Below are positions 26,665 to 35,331 of a DNA stretch of 64,000 nt, in pieces (the first letter of the stretch is position 1; the number at the start of each line of letters is the position of its first letter). The notes beneath the pieces were generated by a model that ran no database searches, was not told the origin of the DNA, and worked only from the letters and a program-made list of their open reading frames with translations. Both the position numbers and the translations under genes were made by a program. The stretch is from assembly GCA_001724855.1 (NCBI GenBank), contig MEED01000010.1, forward strand, positions 1 to 64,000, given 5' to 3'. Source of the DNA: Lautropia sp. SCN 69-89. GTDB taxonomy: Bacteria > Pseudomonadota > Gammaproteobacteria > Burkholderiales > Burkholderiaceae_E.

Positions 26665-28017
26665 TCACACCCCCTTCGGTCGCAGGTCGCGCACGCGCAC
26701 CGCCTTGCCCTGCGAGCGCGGGATCTCGCCGGGACGCTTGACGACGACGTCGGTGCTGATGCCGAGCATCGACTTGATCTGGTGCGCCACCTTGCGCGCG
26801 ATGCCGTCGTAGGCGGTCGGATCGACGCCGGGCTGCGCTTCGGTCTCGACCGTCACGTGGTCGAGCCGGCCGTGGCGCTCGACCACCAGCTGGTAGTGCG
26901 GCGCGATGTTCTCCAGGCCGACCAGCACCGCCTCGACCTGCGACGGGTAGACGTTCACGCCGCGGATGATCAGCATGTCGTCGTTGCGGCCGGTGACCCT
27001 CAGGATGCGCAGGTGCGTGCGCCCGCAATCGCACGGCGCGGTTGTGATCCGCGTGATGTCGCGCGTACGGTAGCGCAGCATCGGCAGCGCCTCCTTGGTG
27101 AGCGTGGTGATCACCAGCTCGCCGGCTTCGCCCTCGGGCAGTTGCCGCCCCGTGTCCGGATCGATCACCTCGAACAGGAAGTGATCCTCCCAGCCGTGCA
27201 GGCCGGCGTGGTGCTCGCATTCGCAGGCCACGCCGGGGCCCATGATCTCGGACAGGCCGTAGATGTCGACCGCGCGGATGCCCAGGCGCGCCTGGATCTC
27301 GCGGCGCATCGCATCGCTCCAGGGCTCGGCGCCGAACATGCCGACCTCGAGCGCGGAATCTTTCGCCAGGTCGACGCCCTGCTGCTCGGCGAGCTCGGCG
27401 ATCGCCAGCGCGTACGACGGCGTGGAGCACAAGACGCGCGCCCGGAAGTCCATGATGAGCGACACCTGGCGCTCGGTGGAGCCGCCCGACATCGGCACCA
27501 CCACCCCGCCGAGCCGCTCGGCGCCATAGTGCGCGCCCAGGCCCCCGGTGAACAGGCCGTAGCCGTAGGCGTTGTGGACCACGTCGCCGCGGCGCGCGCC
27601 GCCCGAATACAGCGAGCGCGCCATCAGGTCGGCCCAGTTGTCGAGGTCGCCGCCGGTGTAGCCGACCACGGTCGGCTTGCCGGTCGTGCCCGAGGAGGCG
27701 TGCAATCGCGCGAGCTCGCCGACCGGACGCGCGAACATGCCGAACGGATAGTGGTCGCGCAGATCGGTCTTGAGCGTGAACGGCAGCCGCTGCACGTCGT
27801 CGAGCGAACGGATGTCGTCGGGCGAAATGCCGGCCGCGTCGAGCCGCGCGCGATGCAGCGGCACGTTCTCCCAGGCGTTCTTCACGGTCTTGCGAAGCCG
27901 CTCGAGCTGCAGCGCCGCCAGCCGCTCGCGCGGCAGGGTCTCGACCTCGGGATGGAGGTGACGGGCGTCGGCAGGCTGCGCGGCGCGGGCGGGCCGGTGG
28001 GTGGTGCTCGTGCTCAT
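26665..28017 (-). CDS. paaK: phenylacetate-CoA ligase (AMP-forming)
   Basis: A 450-aa member of the PaaK/PadJ family. It has the phosphate loop ASSGTTGKPTVVGYT, GMFGAEPWSDAMRREIQ, DIYGLSEIMGPGVACEC, LRYRTRDITRI and VTGRNDDMLIIRGVNVYPSQ, and a C-terminal catalytic Lys in IPRSQGKAVRV. It converts phenylacetate, CoA and ATP to phenylacetyl-CoA, AMP and pyrophosphate. Its place between padBCD and hcrCAB fits phenylacetate or 4-hydroxyphenylacetate as substrate; sequence alone does not separate the two. In Thauera the matching gene is padJ. Confidence 0.9.
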   Translation of the reverse strand: MSTSTTHRPARAAQPADARHLHPEVETLPRERLAALQLERLRKTVKNAWENVPLHRARLDAAGISPDDIRSLDDVQRLPFTLKTDLRDHYPFGMFARPVGELARLHASSGTTGKPTVVGYTGGDLDNWADLMARSLYSGGARRGDVVHNAYGYGLFTGGLGAHYGAERLGGVVVPMSGGSTERQVSLIMDFRARVLCSTPSYALAIAELAEQQGVDLAKDSALEVGMFGAEPWSDAMRREIQARLGIRAVDIYGLSEIMGPGVACECEHHAGLHGWEDHFLFEVIDPDTGRQLPEGEAGELVITTLTKEALPMLRYRTRDITRITTAPCDCGRTHLRILRVTGRNDDMLIIRGVNVYPSQVEAVLVGLENIAPHYQLVVERHGRLDHVTVETEAQPGVDPTAYDGIARKVAHQIKSMLGISTDVVVKRPGEIPRSQGKAVRVRDLRPKGV

Positions 28018-28050
28018 CGTGTTCTCCTCGGATTCGCTTCGTGTCGGTGA

Positions 28051-28896
28051 TCAGGGGCGCGCGCCGCGCACCGGCAGCTTCGCGAGCGCGAAGCCCTGGT
28101 TGAACGCAGCTCGCGTGACCAGCGTGTACTTGAGCCAGGCGCCGGCGGCCGCGGCCGCGACGCCGGCCAGCGCGGCCAGCAGCGCGGCGCTGGCGCCGCT
28201 CACCAGGCCGATGCCGACCGGCGCGACCAGCGCGAGCGCGATCCAGGTACCGGCCGTCTGCAGCATGCCGCCTGCGCGGTCGAGCGCCGCGAGCGCGCGC
28301 GGTGCGGCGCACGCGGCGAGACGGCGACGGTAGGCCAGCCATGCGAGGAAGCGCGCGGCCACCAGCACGCCGAACAGCGTTGCCAGTGCGGGGCCGGCCA
28401 GGCCGTGCAGCGGTTGCGTGAACAGAAACAGCCCGCCGCCTTCGGCGAGCCCGGTGGCGACCACGAGCGGCACCACCAGCGGCTCGCGCCAGGCCGGGAT
28501 GCCGCGGGCAGCCTTCAGGATGCGCGCCTGGCAGTAGACGAATACGAGCGCGAGCAGCGCGGCCAGCCACGCGAACGGGGCGAGGCCGGCTGCCGCGGCG
28601 AGACCGGCCGGAAACAGTAGCGTGGCGACGAAGGCCTCGCGCGACATCCAGGAGGTGCGCGGGTTGAAGAACACGTGCAGCGCGCGTGTCGGCCGGCCGA
28701 TTTCGAGCCACACGCACAGCAGCCCCAGGCCGACGAGCCCCAGCGCGCCCAGCGTGAGAAGCGTGGCTGTCGTGCCGCGCGCGCCCGATAGCGCCGTGAA
28801 CACCAGCAGCCCGCTGCCGGCGCCGCCGAAGACGAAGTTGCCTGCGGCGCGCCAGTCCCAGTGCGCCTGCTGCCAGGGTTTGGGGCCGTAGCTCAT
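28051..28896 (-). CDS. padD: phenylacetyl-CoA:acceptor oxidoreductase, membrane subunit
   Basis: A 281-aa membrane protein with about eight helices of the DmsC/NrfD type (HWDWRAAGNFVFGGAGSGLLVF, WLEIGRPTRALHVFFNPRTSWMSREAF). That combination marks the quinone-reactive anchor of molybdenum oxidoreductases. The ATG overlaps the stop of padC (28893-28896, ATGA). Together with PadB and PadC it would pass electrons from phenylacetyl-CoA oxidation to the quinone pool. Confidence 0.87.
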   Translation of the reverse strand: MSYGPKPWQQAHWDWRAAGNFVFGGAGSGLLVFTALSGARGTTATLLTLGALGLVGLGLLCVWLEIGRPTRALHVFFNPRTSWMSREAFVATLLFPAGLAAAAGLAPFAWLAALLALVFVYCQARILKAARGIPAWREPLVVPLVVATGLAEGGGLFLFTQPLHGLAGPALATLFGVLVAARFLAWLAYRRRLAACAAPRALAALDRAGGMLQTAGTWIALALVAPVGIGLVSGASAALLAALAGVAAAAAGAWLKYTLVTRAAFNQGFALAKLPVRGARP

Positions 28897-29543
28897 GCCT
28901 GCGCCTTGTCCCAGAGATAGTAGAAGCCGGGGCCGGTGCCGAGCTCCTCGTGCATGCGGAAGTACTGGTTCTCCGCGAGCAGCTGCGAGACGTTGCTGGC
29001 CGGATCGTCGAGGTCGCCGAAGGTGAGCGCCTTCGCGATGCACGCGTTCACGCAGGCCGGCGTGGCCTCGGGATCGACGCCAGGCGTCTGCCCCTTCTCG
29101 AGGCCGGCGTCGATGCGCTCGACGCAGAAGGTGCACTTGGTGGCCACTCCCAGCCGTGCGTCGTCGTGGCGCCTGGCCTCGCTCTCGGTGGGCGCTCCGT
29201 AGGCGAAGGTGGGCCGCTCGGTCTTGTAGCGCGCCTGGTAGGGGCAGGCGACCGCGCAATAGGCGCAGCCGATGCACAGGTCGTAGTCGATCGTGACGAT
29301 GCCGTCGGGCCGCTTCTTCGTGGCGGTGGTGGGGCACACCTCCATGCACGGCGGATCGTCGCAGTGCTGGCAGCCGGTGGGCACGAACGCGCGGCGCACT
29401 TCCGGGTATTCGCCGAACTCCATGTCGAGCACGCGCCGCCACTGCACGCCCGGCGGCGTGGCGTTGGCGTGCTTGCACGACGCGGTGCAGGTCTGGCAGC
29501 CGACGCAGCGACGCAGGTCGGCGATCATGGCCCAGCGCGTCAT
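28893..29543 (-). CDS. padC: phenylacetyl-CoA:acceptor oxidoreductase, iron-sulfur subunit
   Basis: A 216-aa four-cluster ferredoxin-like subunit. It has C13-x2-C16-x2-C19-x3-C23 at the N-terminus, then GCQHCDDPPCMEVCP, CIGCAYCAVACPYQARY and KCTFCVERI...ACVNACIAKAL. It links the molybdenum subunit to the membrane subunit. The start at ATG 29541-29543 overlaps the padB stop by 4 bases (29540-29543). Confidence 0.9.
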   Translation of the reverse strand: MTRWAMIADLRRCVGCQTCTASCKHANATPPGVQWRRVLDMEFGEYPEVRRAFVPTGCQHCDDPPCMEVCPTTATKKRPDGIVTIDYDLCIGCAYCAVACPYQARYKTERPTFAYGAPTESEARRHDDARLGVATKCTFCVERIDAGLEKGQTPGVDPEATPACVNACIAKALTFGDLDDPASNVSQLLAENQYFRMHEELGTGPGFYYLWDKAQA

Positions 29544-32305
29544 GCCGCGGCCCTCCGGATGGCGACGCGCACGATGTCGGCGCTCGAGCCGGTGGCGTCG
29601 GTGAGATCCATCGACATGGTGGCCAGCGCGTTCAGGCTGGGCACGCCGAAGTCTTTCGCGAACGGCGTGGCCCAGTGGTTGAACTGGCCGATCAGCAGCA
29701 GCGTGTCGGGACGGATGCCCTGGCGCAGCACCGCGCGTCCGCGCACGCTGCGCTTCGGCGTGGCGATCTCGATCTCGTCGCCATCCTCGATGCCGAGCTT
29801 CGCGGCCGCCTGCGGGTTCACGATCACGCCGCGGTGGCCTGCGACGTTTTCGGCGACTTCGCGGATCATCTGCACGCCGACGTTGCCGCCCCAGGCGTAC
29901 TGCATGCTGCGCGAGGTGAGCAGCCAGAACGGATAGTCTTCGGCGTGCGCGCCGTCGGCGGTGACGATGCCTTCCCAGAGCCCGGGGAAGTCTTTCCACG
30001 GGGGCAGCGCCTGGTACTCGCCCATCTGCTTGTCCCACCAGCGCATGTCGTGCTCGTGCAGTCGCCGACCCAGCTCGGCGCCCACGCGCATCAGGCGCTC
30101 CTGGTAGGGCAGCTCGAAGCGCAGGTTGCGCTCGACCATCGTCGGATACAGGTACCAGGCGAGGCGCGGAAACGGCTTCGTGGCCAGCCCCTGCTCCTTC
30201 CACCAGTCGAGCCCGTGGGCCTGCGCACCGTCGGTGAGCTCGGCGCTGGCCGCACGGCAGGCCGCGTCCCAGATCTCCTCGCGGGTATGCGCGCGCTCGA
30301 GCGCCAGGGAGAAGTCGCCGTGCTCGCCCTTCAGCGGCACTCCGCACGTGCCCTTGTTGATCGACGCGTTGTACTTCTCGAGGATGCCGCTGCGTCGCGC
30401 CAGTTCGGTGGCGATGTCGGTGAAGTCGCGGGCCTGCCCGCGCATCGCGACTGCAGGCTGGCGCAGCGCGAAGCCTTCGTGGTCCCAGAACTGTTCCACG
30501 TACTTGGTCGCGCCGATGCGGATCAGCTGCAGCCCTTCGAGGTCGGTCGCGTCGGGCAGCAGGATGTCGGCGAAGTGGTTGGTCTCGTCGCGCGTGTACG
30601 CGAGCGCGACGACGAACGGGAAGCGGGCGATCTTGTCGGCGACCGACAGCGTGTCCCAGAACGAGATCGCCGGGTTCGTGCGGTAGACGAACCAGACGTC
30701 GGGGAAGGTGACCTTCGGCAGGCCCTTCGGCGTTTCGTCGAGGAACATCCACGAGAAGTGCGTCGGGCCGAGCGCCTGGCTCCATGCGCCGTTGCCCACG
30801 AGCGGCACCATCGTGCGATAGGCGTTGCGGATGTTCGGGCGCGGCGACCAGTTCTTTCGGTCGGTGGGGTTCAGCGGGTAGGCCATGAACCCGTCGGGGC
30901 CGGGCTTCGCGCTCTCCAGCCGCTCGGACATCGGGCGCACCAGCCGCACGGTGGTGCCGATGGTGCCGCCGGGAACCTCGAGCGCGCCCACCAGCGAGGC
31001 GAGCATCGTTCGCGCCCAGCAGCACTCGTAGCCGCCCCAGCCGTTGTTGATCGTCTTGCCCAGCGTGACCGCGACCGGGCGATACGGAAGCTCGCGGCCC
31101 TCGATCTCGATCGTCTGGCCGACGCAGGCGTGCTCGACGTATTCGAGCGCGATCCTGCGCATCGTGGCCGCCGGCACGTCGCAGACGCCCTGCGCCCACT
31201 CGGGCGAGTAGGGCCGCATGTGCGCGACCAGCTTGTCGAACGCGGTCTCGCCCGCGAGCAGGCCGTCGGCGAGCACCTCGTCGTCGGGGCCGATCTCGAC
31301 CGCGTCGACCTCGACGCTGGCGTGCAGTGCTTCGTCGAGCCCCTCGCTGTCGTGCGGGCGGGCGCAGCCGGCGCTCGCATCCCAGACGAGCGGCTTGCGG
31401 CTCGCGCGATCGCGCAGGTAGTAGCCGTTGGGGCCGACCAGGTACGCCGACGCGGTGCGCCTGGCGAGGAAGGGCAGGTCGAGCCGCTCGCGCGGCACTT
31501 CGTGCAGCAGCACGTGGATCAGCGCATAGAGGAACGCCGCGTCGGTCTTGGGTTTGATCGGCACCCACTGCGCCGAGCAGGCACCGGTGACCGACAGGTG
31601 CGGCTCGACCTGGACGCGCTTCAGGCCGCGCACGCGCGCCTGCGAATGCCGCCAGACGCCGACCACGCCGCCCGAGGCCTCGATGTTCGAGCCGCAGGAG
31701 ATCAGGTAGTTGCAGTTCGGCGTGTCGGCCGCGACGATGAACGCGCGGTGCCAGAACTCGCCGTACAGGTGCTCGGAGTGGTCGCACTTGACGCCCTGGC
31801 CCGAGCCGAAGCCCATGTCGACCGGCCCCCAGGCCGCGAGGAAGGCCGGGAACGTGCCCATGTAGAACTGCGGCGTGCCGCCGCCGCCGAAGCTCGCCGC
31901 CAGCCGCGGGTAGCCCGATTCGTCGGTGAGGCCCTGCTCGCGGATGCGGTTCAGGCGCTCGGCGATCGTGTCGAACGCCTCCTCCCAGGAGATCGGCACG
32001 AAGCCCGGATCCTGGTCGCGGCCCTTCTTCGGGTTGGTCCGCTTCATCGGCGTGAGGATCCGGTTCGGGTTGTAGGTCTTCTGGACCAGCCCGTAGGCCT
32101 TCACGCAGACCTTGCCGCCGCCCGGATGGATCTTCTCGGCGCAGAAGTTGGGCTCCACCTCGGTGGCCACGCCATCGACCACCTTGACGGTGAGCAGGTC
32201 GGGGCCCGCCACGCACTGGTAGCAGTAGGTGGGAACCCGGCGCAGGCCAGGCGCGGGCGCGTCGGCGCGGCCCGCGTCGGCTGCGGCGGCAGCAGCGACG
32301 CTCAT
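29540..32305 (-). CDS. padB: phenylacetyl-CoA:acceptor oxidoreductase, molybdopterin subunit
   Basis: A 921-aa DMSO-reductase-family protein. An N-terminal [4Fe-4S] site is C28, C31, C55 and C67 (YCYQC...FCAEK...KVCVKAYG). NRILTPMKRTNPKKGRD, VKCDHSEHLYGEFWHRAF and the C-terminal LLTSRSMQYAWGGNVGVQM bind the pterin cofactor. No twin-arginine signal is seen, so it should be cytoplasmic, facing the membrane, which suits a CoA-ester substrate. It oxidises the alpha carbon of phenylacetyl-CoA to give phenylglyoxylate. It overlaps the preceding thioesterase gene by 4 bases. Confidence 0.88.
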   Translation of the reverse strand: MSVAAAAAADAGRADAPAPGLRRVPTYCYQCVAGPDLLTVKVVDGVATEVEPNFCAEKIHPGGGKVCVKAYGLVQKTYNPNRILTPMKRTNPKKGRDQDPGFVPISWEEAFDTIAERLNRIREQGLTDESGYPRLAASFGGGGTPQFYMGTFPAFLAAWGPVDMGFGSGQGVKCDHSEHLYGEFWHRAFIVAADTPNCNYLISCGSNIEASGGVVGVWRHSQARVRGLKRVQVEPHLSVTGACSAQWVPIKPKTDAAFLYALIHVLLHEVPRERLDLPFLARRTASAYLVGPNGYYLRDRASRKPLVWDASAGCARPHDSEGLDEALHASVEVDAVEIGPDDEVLADGLLAGETAFDKLVAHMRPYSPEWAQGVCDVPAATMRRIALEYVEHACVGQTIEIEGRELPYRPVAVTLGKTINNGWGGYECCWARTMLASLVGALEVPGGTIGTTVRLVRPMSERLESAKPGPDGFMAYPLNPTDRKNWSPRPNIRNAYRTMVPLVGNGAWSQALGPTHFSWMFLDETPKGLPKVTFPDVWFVYRTNPAISFWDTLSVADKIARFPFVVALAYTRDETNHFADILLPDATDLEGLQLIRIGATKYVEQFWDHEGFALRQPAVAMRGQARDFTDIATELARRSGILEKYNASINKGTCGVPLKGEHGDFSLALERAHTREEIWDAACRAASAELTDGAQAHGLDWWKEQGLATKPFPRLAWYLYPTMVERNLRFELPYQERLMRVGAELGRRLHEHDMRWWDKQMGEYQALPPWKDFPGLWEGIVTADGAHAEDYPFWLLTSRSMQYAWGGNVGVQMIREVAENVAGHRGVIVNPQAAAKLGIEDGDEIEIATPKRSVRGRAVLRQGIRPDTLLLIGQFNHWATPFAKDFGVPSLNALATMSMDLTDATGSSADIVRVAIRRAAA

Positions 32306-32709
32306 GCCAGTCCTGCCTTCTTCGCCTTCGCAGCCAGGCGCGCCGCAGTGCCTTCGACATCGACCACGAAGCGGCTGTGCCGGCCGCGGCAGATCGCGTC
32401 GACGCTGTCACGGCCCTCGACCTCGAAGGTGACCGCGCGGCCCTTGACCTCGGCGATCGTCACCTTCAGCTCGACCGGCATCCCGAGCAACGTGGCGGCG
32501 AGGTGGTCGATCTCCACGCGCGTGCCCACCGAGTCTTCGCCGGCGTCGAGGTGCTCGAGCAGCAACTCCCGGCAGGCGATTTCGATGTCCTGCACCAGCA
32601 TCGGCGTGGCGTAGACGCGGGCGTTCTCGCCCATGAAGCCGATCGTGCGATCGCGATCGACGGTGAGCTTGCTGGTGCGCGTCGCGCCGGGGACGAGGGT
32701 CGGTTTCAT
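32302..32709 (-). CDS. hotdog-fold thioesterase of the FlK type
   Basis: A 135-aa protein. T35, E43 and H69 have exactly the spacing (8 and 26) of the Thr42-Glu50-His76 triad of fluoroacetyl-CoA thioesterase FlK. The sequence around them, VYATPMLVQDIEIACRELL and GTRVEIDHLAATLLGMPV, is typical of that group. It would hydrolyse a small acyl- or aryl-CoA. As first gene of the padBCD unit, with overlapping codons, it may release CoA from phenylacetyl-CoA or a dead-end ester. The preferred substrate is inferred. Confidence 0.8.
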   Translation of the reverse strand: MKPTLVPGATRTSKLTVDRDRTIGFMGENARVYATPMLVQDIEIACRELLLEHLDAGEDSVGTRVEIDHLAATLLGMPVELKVTIAEVKGRAVTFEVEGRDSVDAICRGRHSRFVVDVEGTAARLAAKAKKAGLA

Positions 32710-32781
32710 CGGATTCTCCGTGTTCGTTGCCGGGCATGGCGGATGCCGGACCGGCGTCGTGAGTGGCGGATTCCTGGCGGG

Positions 32782-33483
32782 CTACAGCCCGAGATAAGCC
32801 TGCTGCACCGCCGGGTCGTGCAGCAATTCGGTGCCGCTGCCGGAAAGGGCGATGCGGCCGACTTCGAGCACGTAGGCGCGGTCGGCCACCGACAGCGCCG
32901 CACGCGCGTTCTGGTCGACCAGCAGGATCGTGGTGTTGGCGTCCTTCAGCGAGCGGATCGTCGCGAAGATCTCGGCCACCAGGCGCGGCGCCAGGCCCAT
33001 GCTGGGCTCGTCGAGCAGCAGCAGCCTGGGGCGCGACATCAGCGCCCGGCCCATCGCGAGCATCTGCTGCTGTCCGCCCGACAGCGTGCCGGCCGCGTCG
33101 TGGCGTTTCGACGCCAGGATCGGGAACAGCGTGTAGACATGTTCGAGCCCGCCGGCGATCTCGCCCGCCGGGCGCACGTAGGCACCGAGCTTGAGGTTGT
33201 CTTCGACCGTGAGCGGGCCGAATACCTGCCTGCCCTCAGGCACCTGGACGATGCCCATGCGCACGCGCGCGCGCGGCGACACGCGGGTGACGTCGGCGCC
33301 CTCGAAGCGCACGCTGCCTGCCGCAGCGGGCTGCACCCCCGAGAGGGTGCGCAGCAGCGTCGACTTGCCGGCGCCGTTGGCGCCCACGAGGGCGACGAGC
33401 TCGCCGTCGTTGACGCTCAGGCTGACCGAGTCGAGCGCGGTGATGCGGCCGTAGCGGCTGGAGAGCCCGGCGACTTCAAGCAT
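32782..33483 (-). CDS. livF: branched-chain-type ABC transporter ATP-binding protein
   Basis: A 233-aa LivF-type ATPase. Walker A is GANGAGKST, the signature is LSGGQQQMLAMGRALM, Walker B is LLLLDEPSMGL, and PEGRQVFGPLTVEDNLKLGA is the LivF-specific stretch. It powers import with LivG, LivH and LivM. Its start overlaps the livG end by 8 bases. In this place the substrate is more likely an aromatic acid than an amino acid. Confidence 0.9.
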   Translation of the reverse strand: MLEVAGLSSRYGRITALDSVSLSVNDGELVALVGANGAGKSTLLRTLSGVQPAAAGSVRFEGADVTRVSPRARVRMGIVQVPEGRQVFGPLTVEDNLKLGAYVRPAGEIAGGLEHVYTLFPILASKRHDAAGTLSGGQQQMLAMGRALMSRPRLLLLDEPSMGLAPRLVAEIFATIRSLKDANTTILLVDQNARAALSVADRAYVLEVGRIALSGSGTELLHDPAVQQAYLGL

Positions 33484-34330
33484 TCGCCTGCTCCGGCTGC
33501 GCTGCCGCGCCCAGGTAGGCCTCGATCACGCGCGGGTCGTTGCGCACCTGGTCGGCGGTGCCTTCGGCGAGCCGGCGCCCATAGTCGAGCACCAGGATGT
33601 GGTCGGACACGCCCATGACCAGCCGCATGTTGTGTTCGACCAGCACGACGGTCGTGCCGCCGTCGGCGAGCCGGCGGATGAGCACTGCGATGTCGGCCGA
33701 TTCGGTGGGGTTCAGGCCAGCGGCCGGTTCGTCGAGCAGCAGGAACTTCGGTTCGCCGGCCAGCGCGCGAGCGATCTCCAGGCGCTTCAGTGCGCCGTAC
33801 GGCATGGCATCGGCGCTCGATTCTGCGTGGGCGCCGAGCCCGACGAACTTCAGCAGCTCGAGTGCACGCTCGCGGCAATCGCGCTCGGTGCGCCGCAGTT
33901 GCGAAGTGCGCAGCAGCGTGGGCAGCAGCCCGCAGCGCTCGCGCAGATGGCGCCCGGTCATCACGTTCTCGAGCGCGCTCATGTTGAAGAAGATCTGCAG
34001 GTTCTGGAACGTTCGGCCGATGCCGGCGGCGGCGAATACGTGCGCGGGCTGGCCGGTGAGGTCGCGGCCGCGCAGGCCGATGCGGCCGGCGCTGGGCAGG
34101 TAGACGCCGGTGAGCAGGTTCAGCAGCGTCGTCTTGCCGGCGCCGTTGGGGCCGATGATCGAATGGACCATGCCTTCGCGCAGCAAGAAGGAGAGGTCCT
34201 GGACGGCGTGGATGCCGCCGAATTCTTTCGACAGGCCCTGTACGCGCAGGCCGTCGTCGGCCGCCTGCGTCGCGCCGGCAGCCGTCGCATGCGCAGTCGT
34301 CATCGTGGAGTCGCTCGTCGGACCGGACAT
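33476..34330 (-). CDS. livG: branched-chain-type ABC transporter ATP-binding protein
   Basis: A 284-aa LivG-type ATPase. Walker A is GPNGAGKTT, IGRTFQNLQIFFNMSALENVMTGRH is the LivG Q-loop region, PYGALKRLEIARAL stands at the signature, and Walker B is FLLLDEPAAGLNPTES. The unusual PYGALKRLE in place of LSGGQ-type is normal for LivG. The N-terminal 25 residues are low-complexity. ATG 34328-34330 is 2 bases after livM. Confidence 0.9.
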   Translation of the reverse strand: MSGPTSDSTMTTAHATAAGATQAADDGLRVQGLSKEFGGIHAVQDLSFLLREGMVHSIIGPNGAGKTTLLNLLTGVYLPSAGRIGLRGRDLTGQPAHVFAAAGIGRTFQNLQIFFNMSALENVMTGRHLRERCGLLPTLLRTSQLRRTERDCRERALELLKFVGLGAHAESSADAMPYGALKRLEIARALAGEPKFLLLDEPAAGLNPTESADIAVLIRRLADGGTTVVLVEHNMRLVMGVSDHILVLDYGRRLAEGTADQVRNDPRVIEAYLGAAAQPEQANA

Positions 34331-34332
34331 CG

Positions 34333-35331
34333 TCAGCCCCGCTTGCGAGCGAGCAGGCCGACCAGCGTCGGCACGGCGCCGCGCGGCAGGAAGATCATCG
34401 TGATCATCAGGATGGCGCCAAAGACGACCATCTCGTAATCCTTGATCACCGTGAGCGCCTGCGGCAGCACGGTGAGGATCGCGGCGCCGACGACGGCGCC
34501 GAAGGTCGAGGCCATGCCGCCGAAGACGACCATGGTCACCAGCTCGACCGAATGCAGGAACGAAGCCTTGGCGGGCGTGATGAAGCCGCTGTAGAACGCG
34601 GTGAGTCCGCCGGCGATCGCGGCGAACACCGCCGAGACCACGAAGACCATCAGCTTCTGGCGCGCGCTGTCGATGCCGACCACCTCGGCGGCCACCTCGG
34701 AGGTGTGCAGCGCGCGCAGCGCCCGGCCGGTGGGCGATTCGATCAGGTTCAACGCCACCCAGACCGCGAGCAGCAGGCAGCCGCCGACGATCCAGTACCA
34801 GGTCTGTTCGCCGCTCACCGCCAGGCCGAACACGGTGAACGGCGGTACCGGCATGCCGTCGGGTCCGCCGGTGATGCGGTCTTCGTTGGCGAGCACGATC
34901 GACACGATGACGCCGAGGCCCAGGGTGGCCATCGCGAGGTAGTGGCCCTTCAGGCGCAGGATCGGGCGCCCGACGACGAAGGCCATCAGCGCCACCGCCG
35001 TGGTGGCGATGGCCAGCGCGGCCAGCGGCGGCAGCCCGTAGCGCGAGGCCAGCAGCGCCGAGCCGTAGGCGCCCAGGCCGAAGAAGCCGGCGTGCCCGAG
35101 GCTGATCTGGCCGGCGTAGCCGATCAGCAGGTTCAGCCCCACGCAGACGATCGCGTTCAGGCCGACGAGAATCGCGACGTCGTAGAAGTAGTCGTTGGCG
35201 AGCGCCAGCGGCGCCAGCGCGATGACGAGCGCGAGCGCGCCCAGGCCGCCGGTTCGCGGCGACGCCCACCAGCGTGCGCGGTTGGCCGGGCGGTCAGACA
35301 CGGTCGCTCTTGACTGCACCAAGGATTCCAT
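34333..35331 (-). CDS. livM: branched-chain-type ABC transporter permease
   Basis: A permease of up to 332 aa with about ten helices and the LivM signature GLNLLIGYAGQISLGHAGFFGLGAY, RPILRLKGHYLAMATLGLG and GRALRALHTSEVAAEVVGID. The ATG at 35331 overlaps livH by 38 bases and lacks a ribosome binding site; GTG 35301 (VSDRPANRARWW), overlapping by 8, may be the real start. It forms the membrane pore with LivH. Confidence 0.9.
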   Translation of the reverse strand: MESLVQSRATVSDRPANRARWWASPRTGGLGALALVIALAPLALANDYFYDVAILVGLNAIVCVGLNLLIGYAGQISLGHAGFFGLGAYGSALLASRYGLPPLAALAIATTAVALMAFVVGRPILRLKGHYLAMATLGLGVIVSIVLANEDRITGGPDGMPVPPFTVFGLAVSGEQTWYWIVGGCLLLAVWVALNLIESPTGRALRALHTSEVAAEVVGIDSARQKLMVFVVSAVFAAIAGGLTAFYSGFITPAKASFLHSVELVTMVVFGGMASTFGAVVGAAILTVLPQALTVIKDYEMVVFGAILMITMIFLPRGAVPTLVGLLARKRG

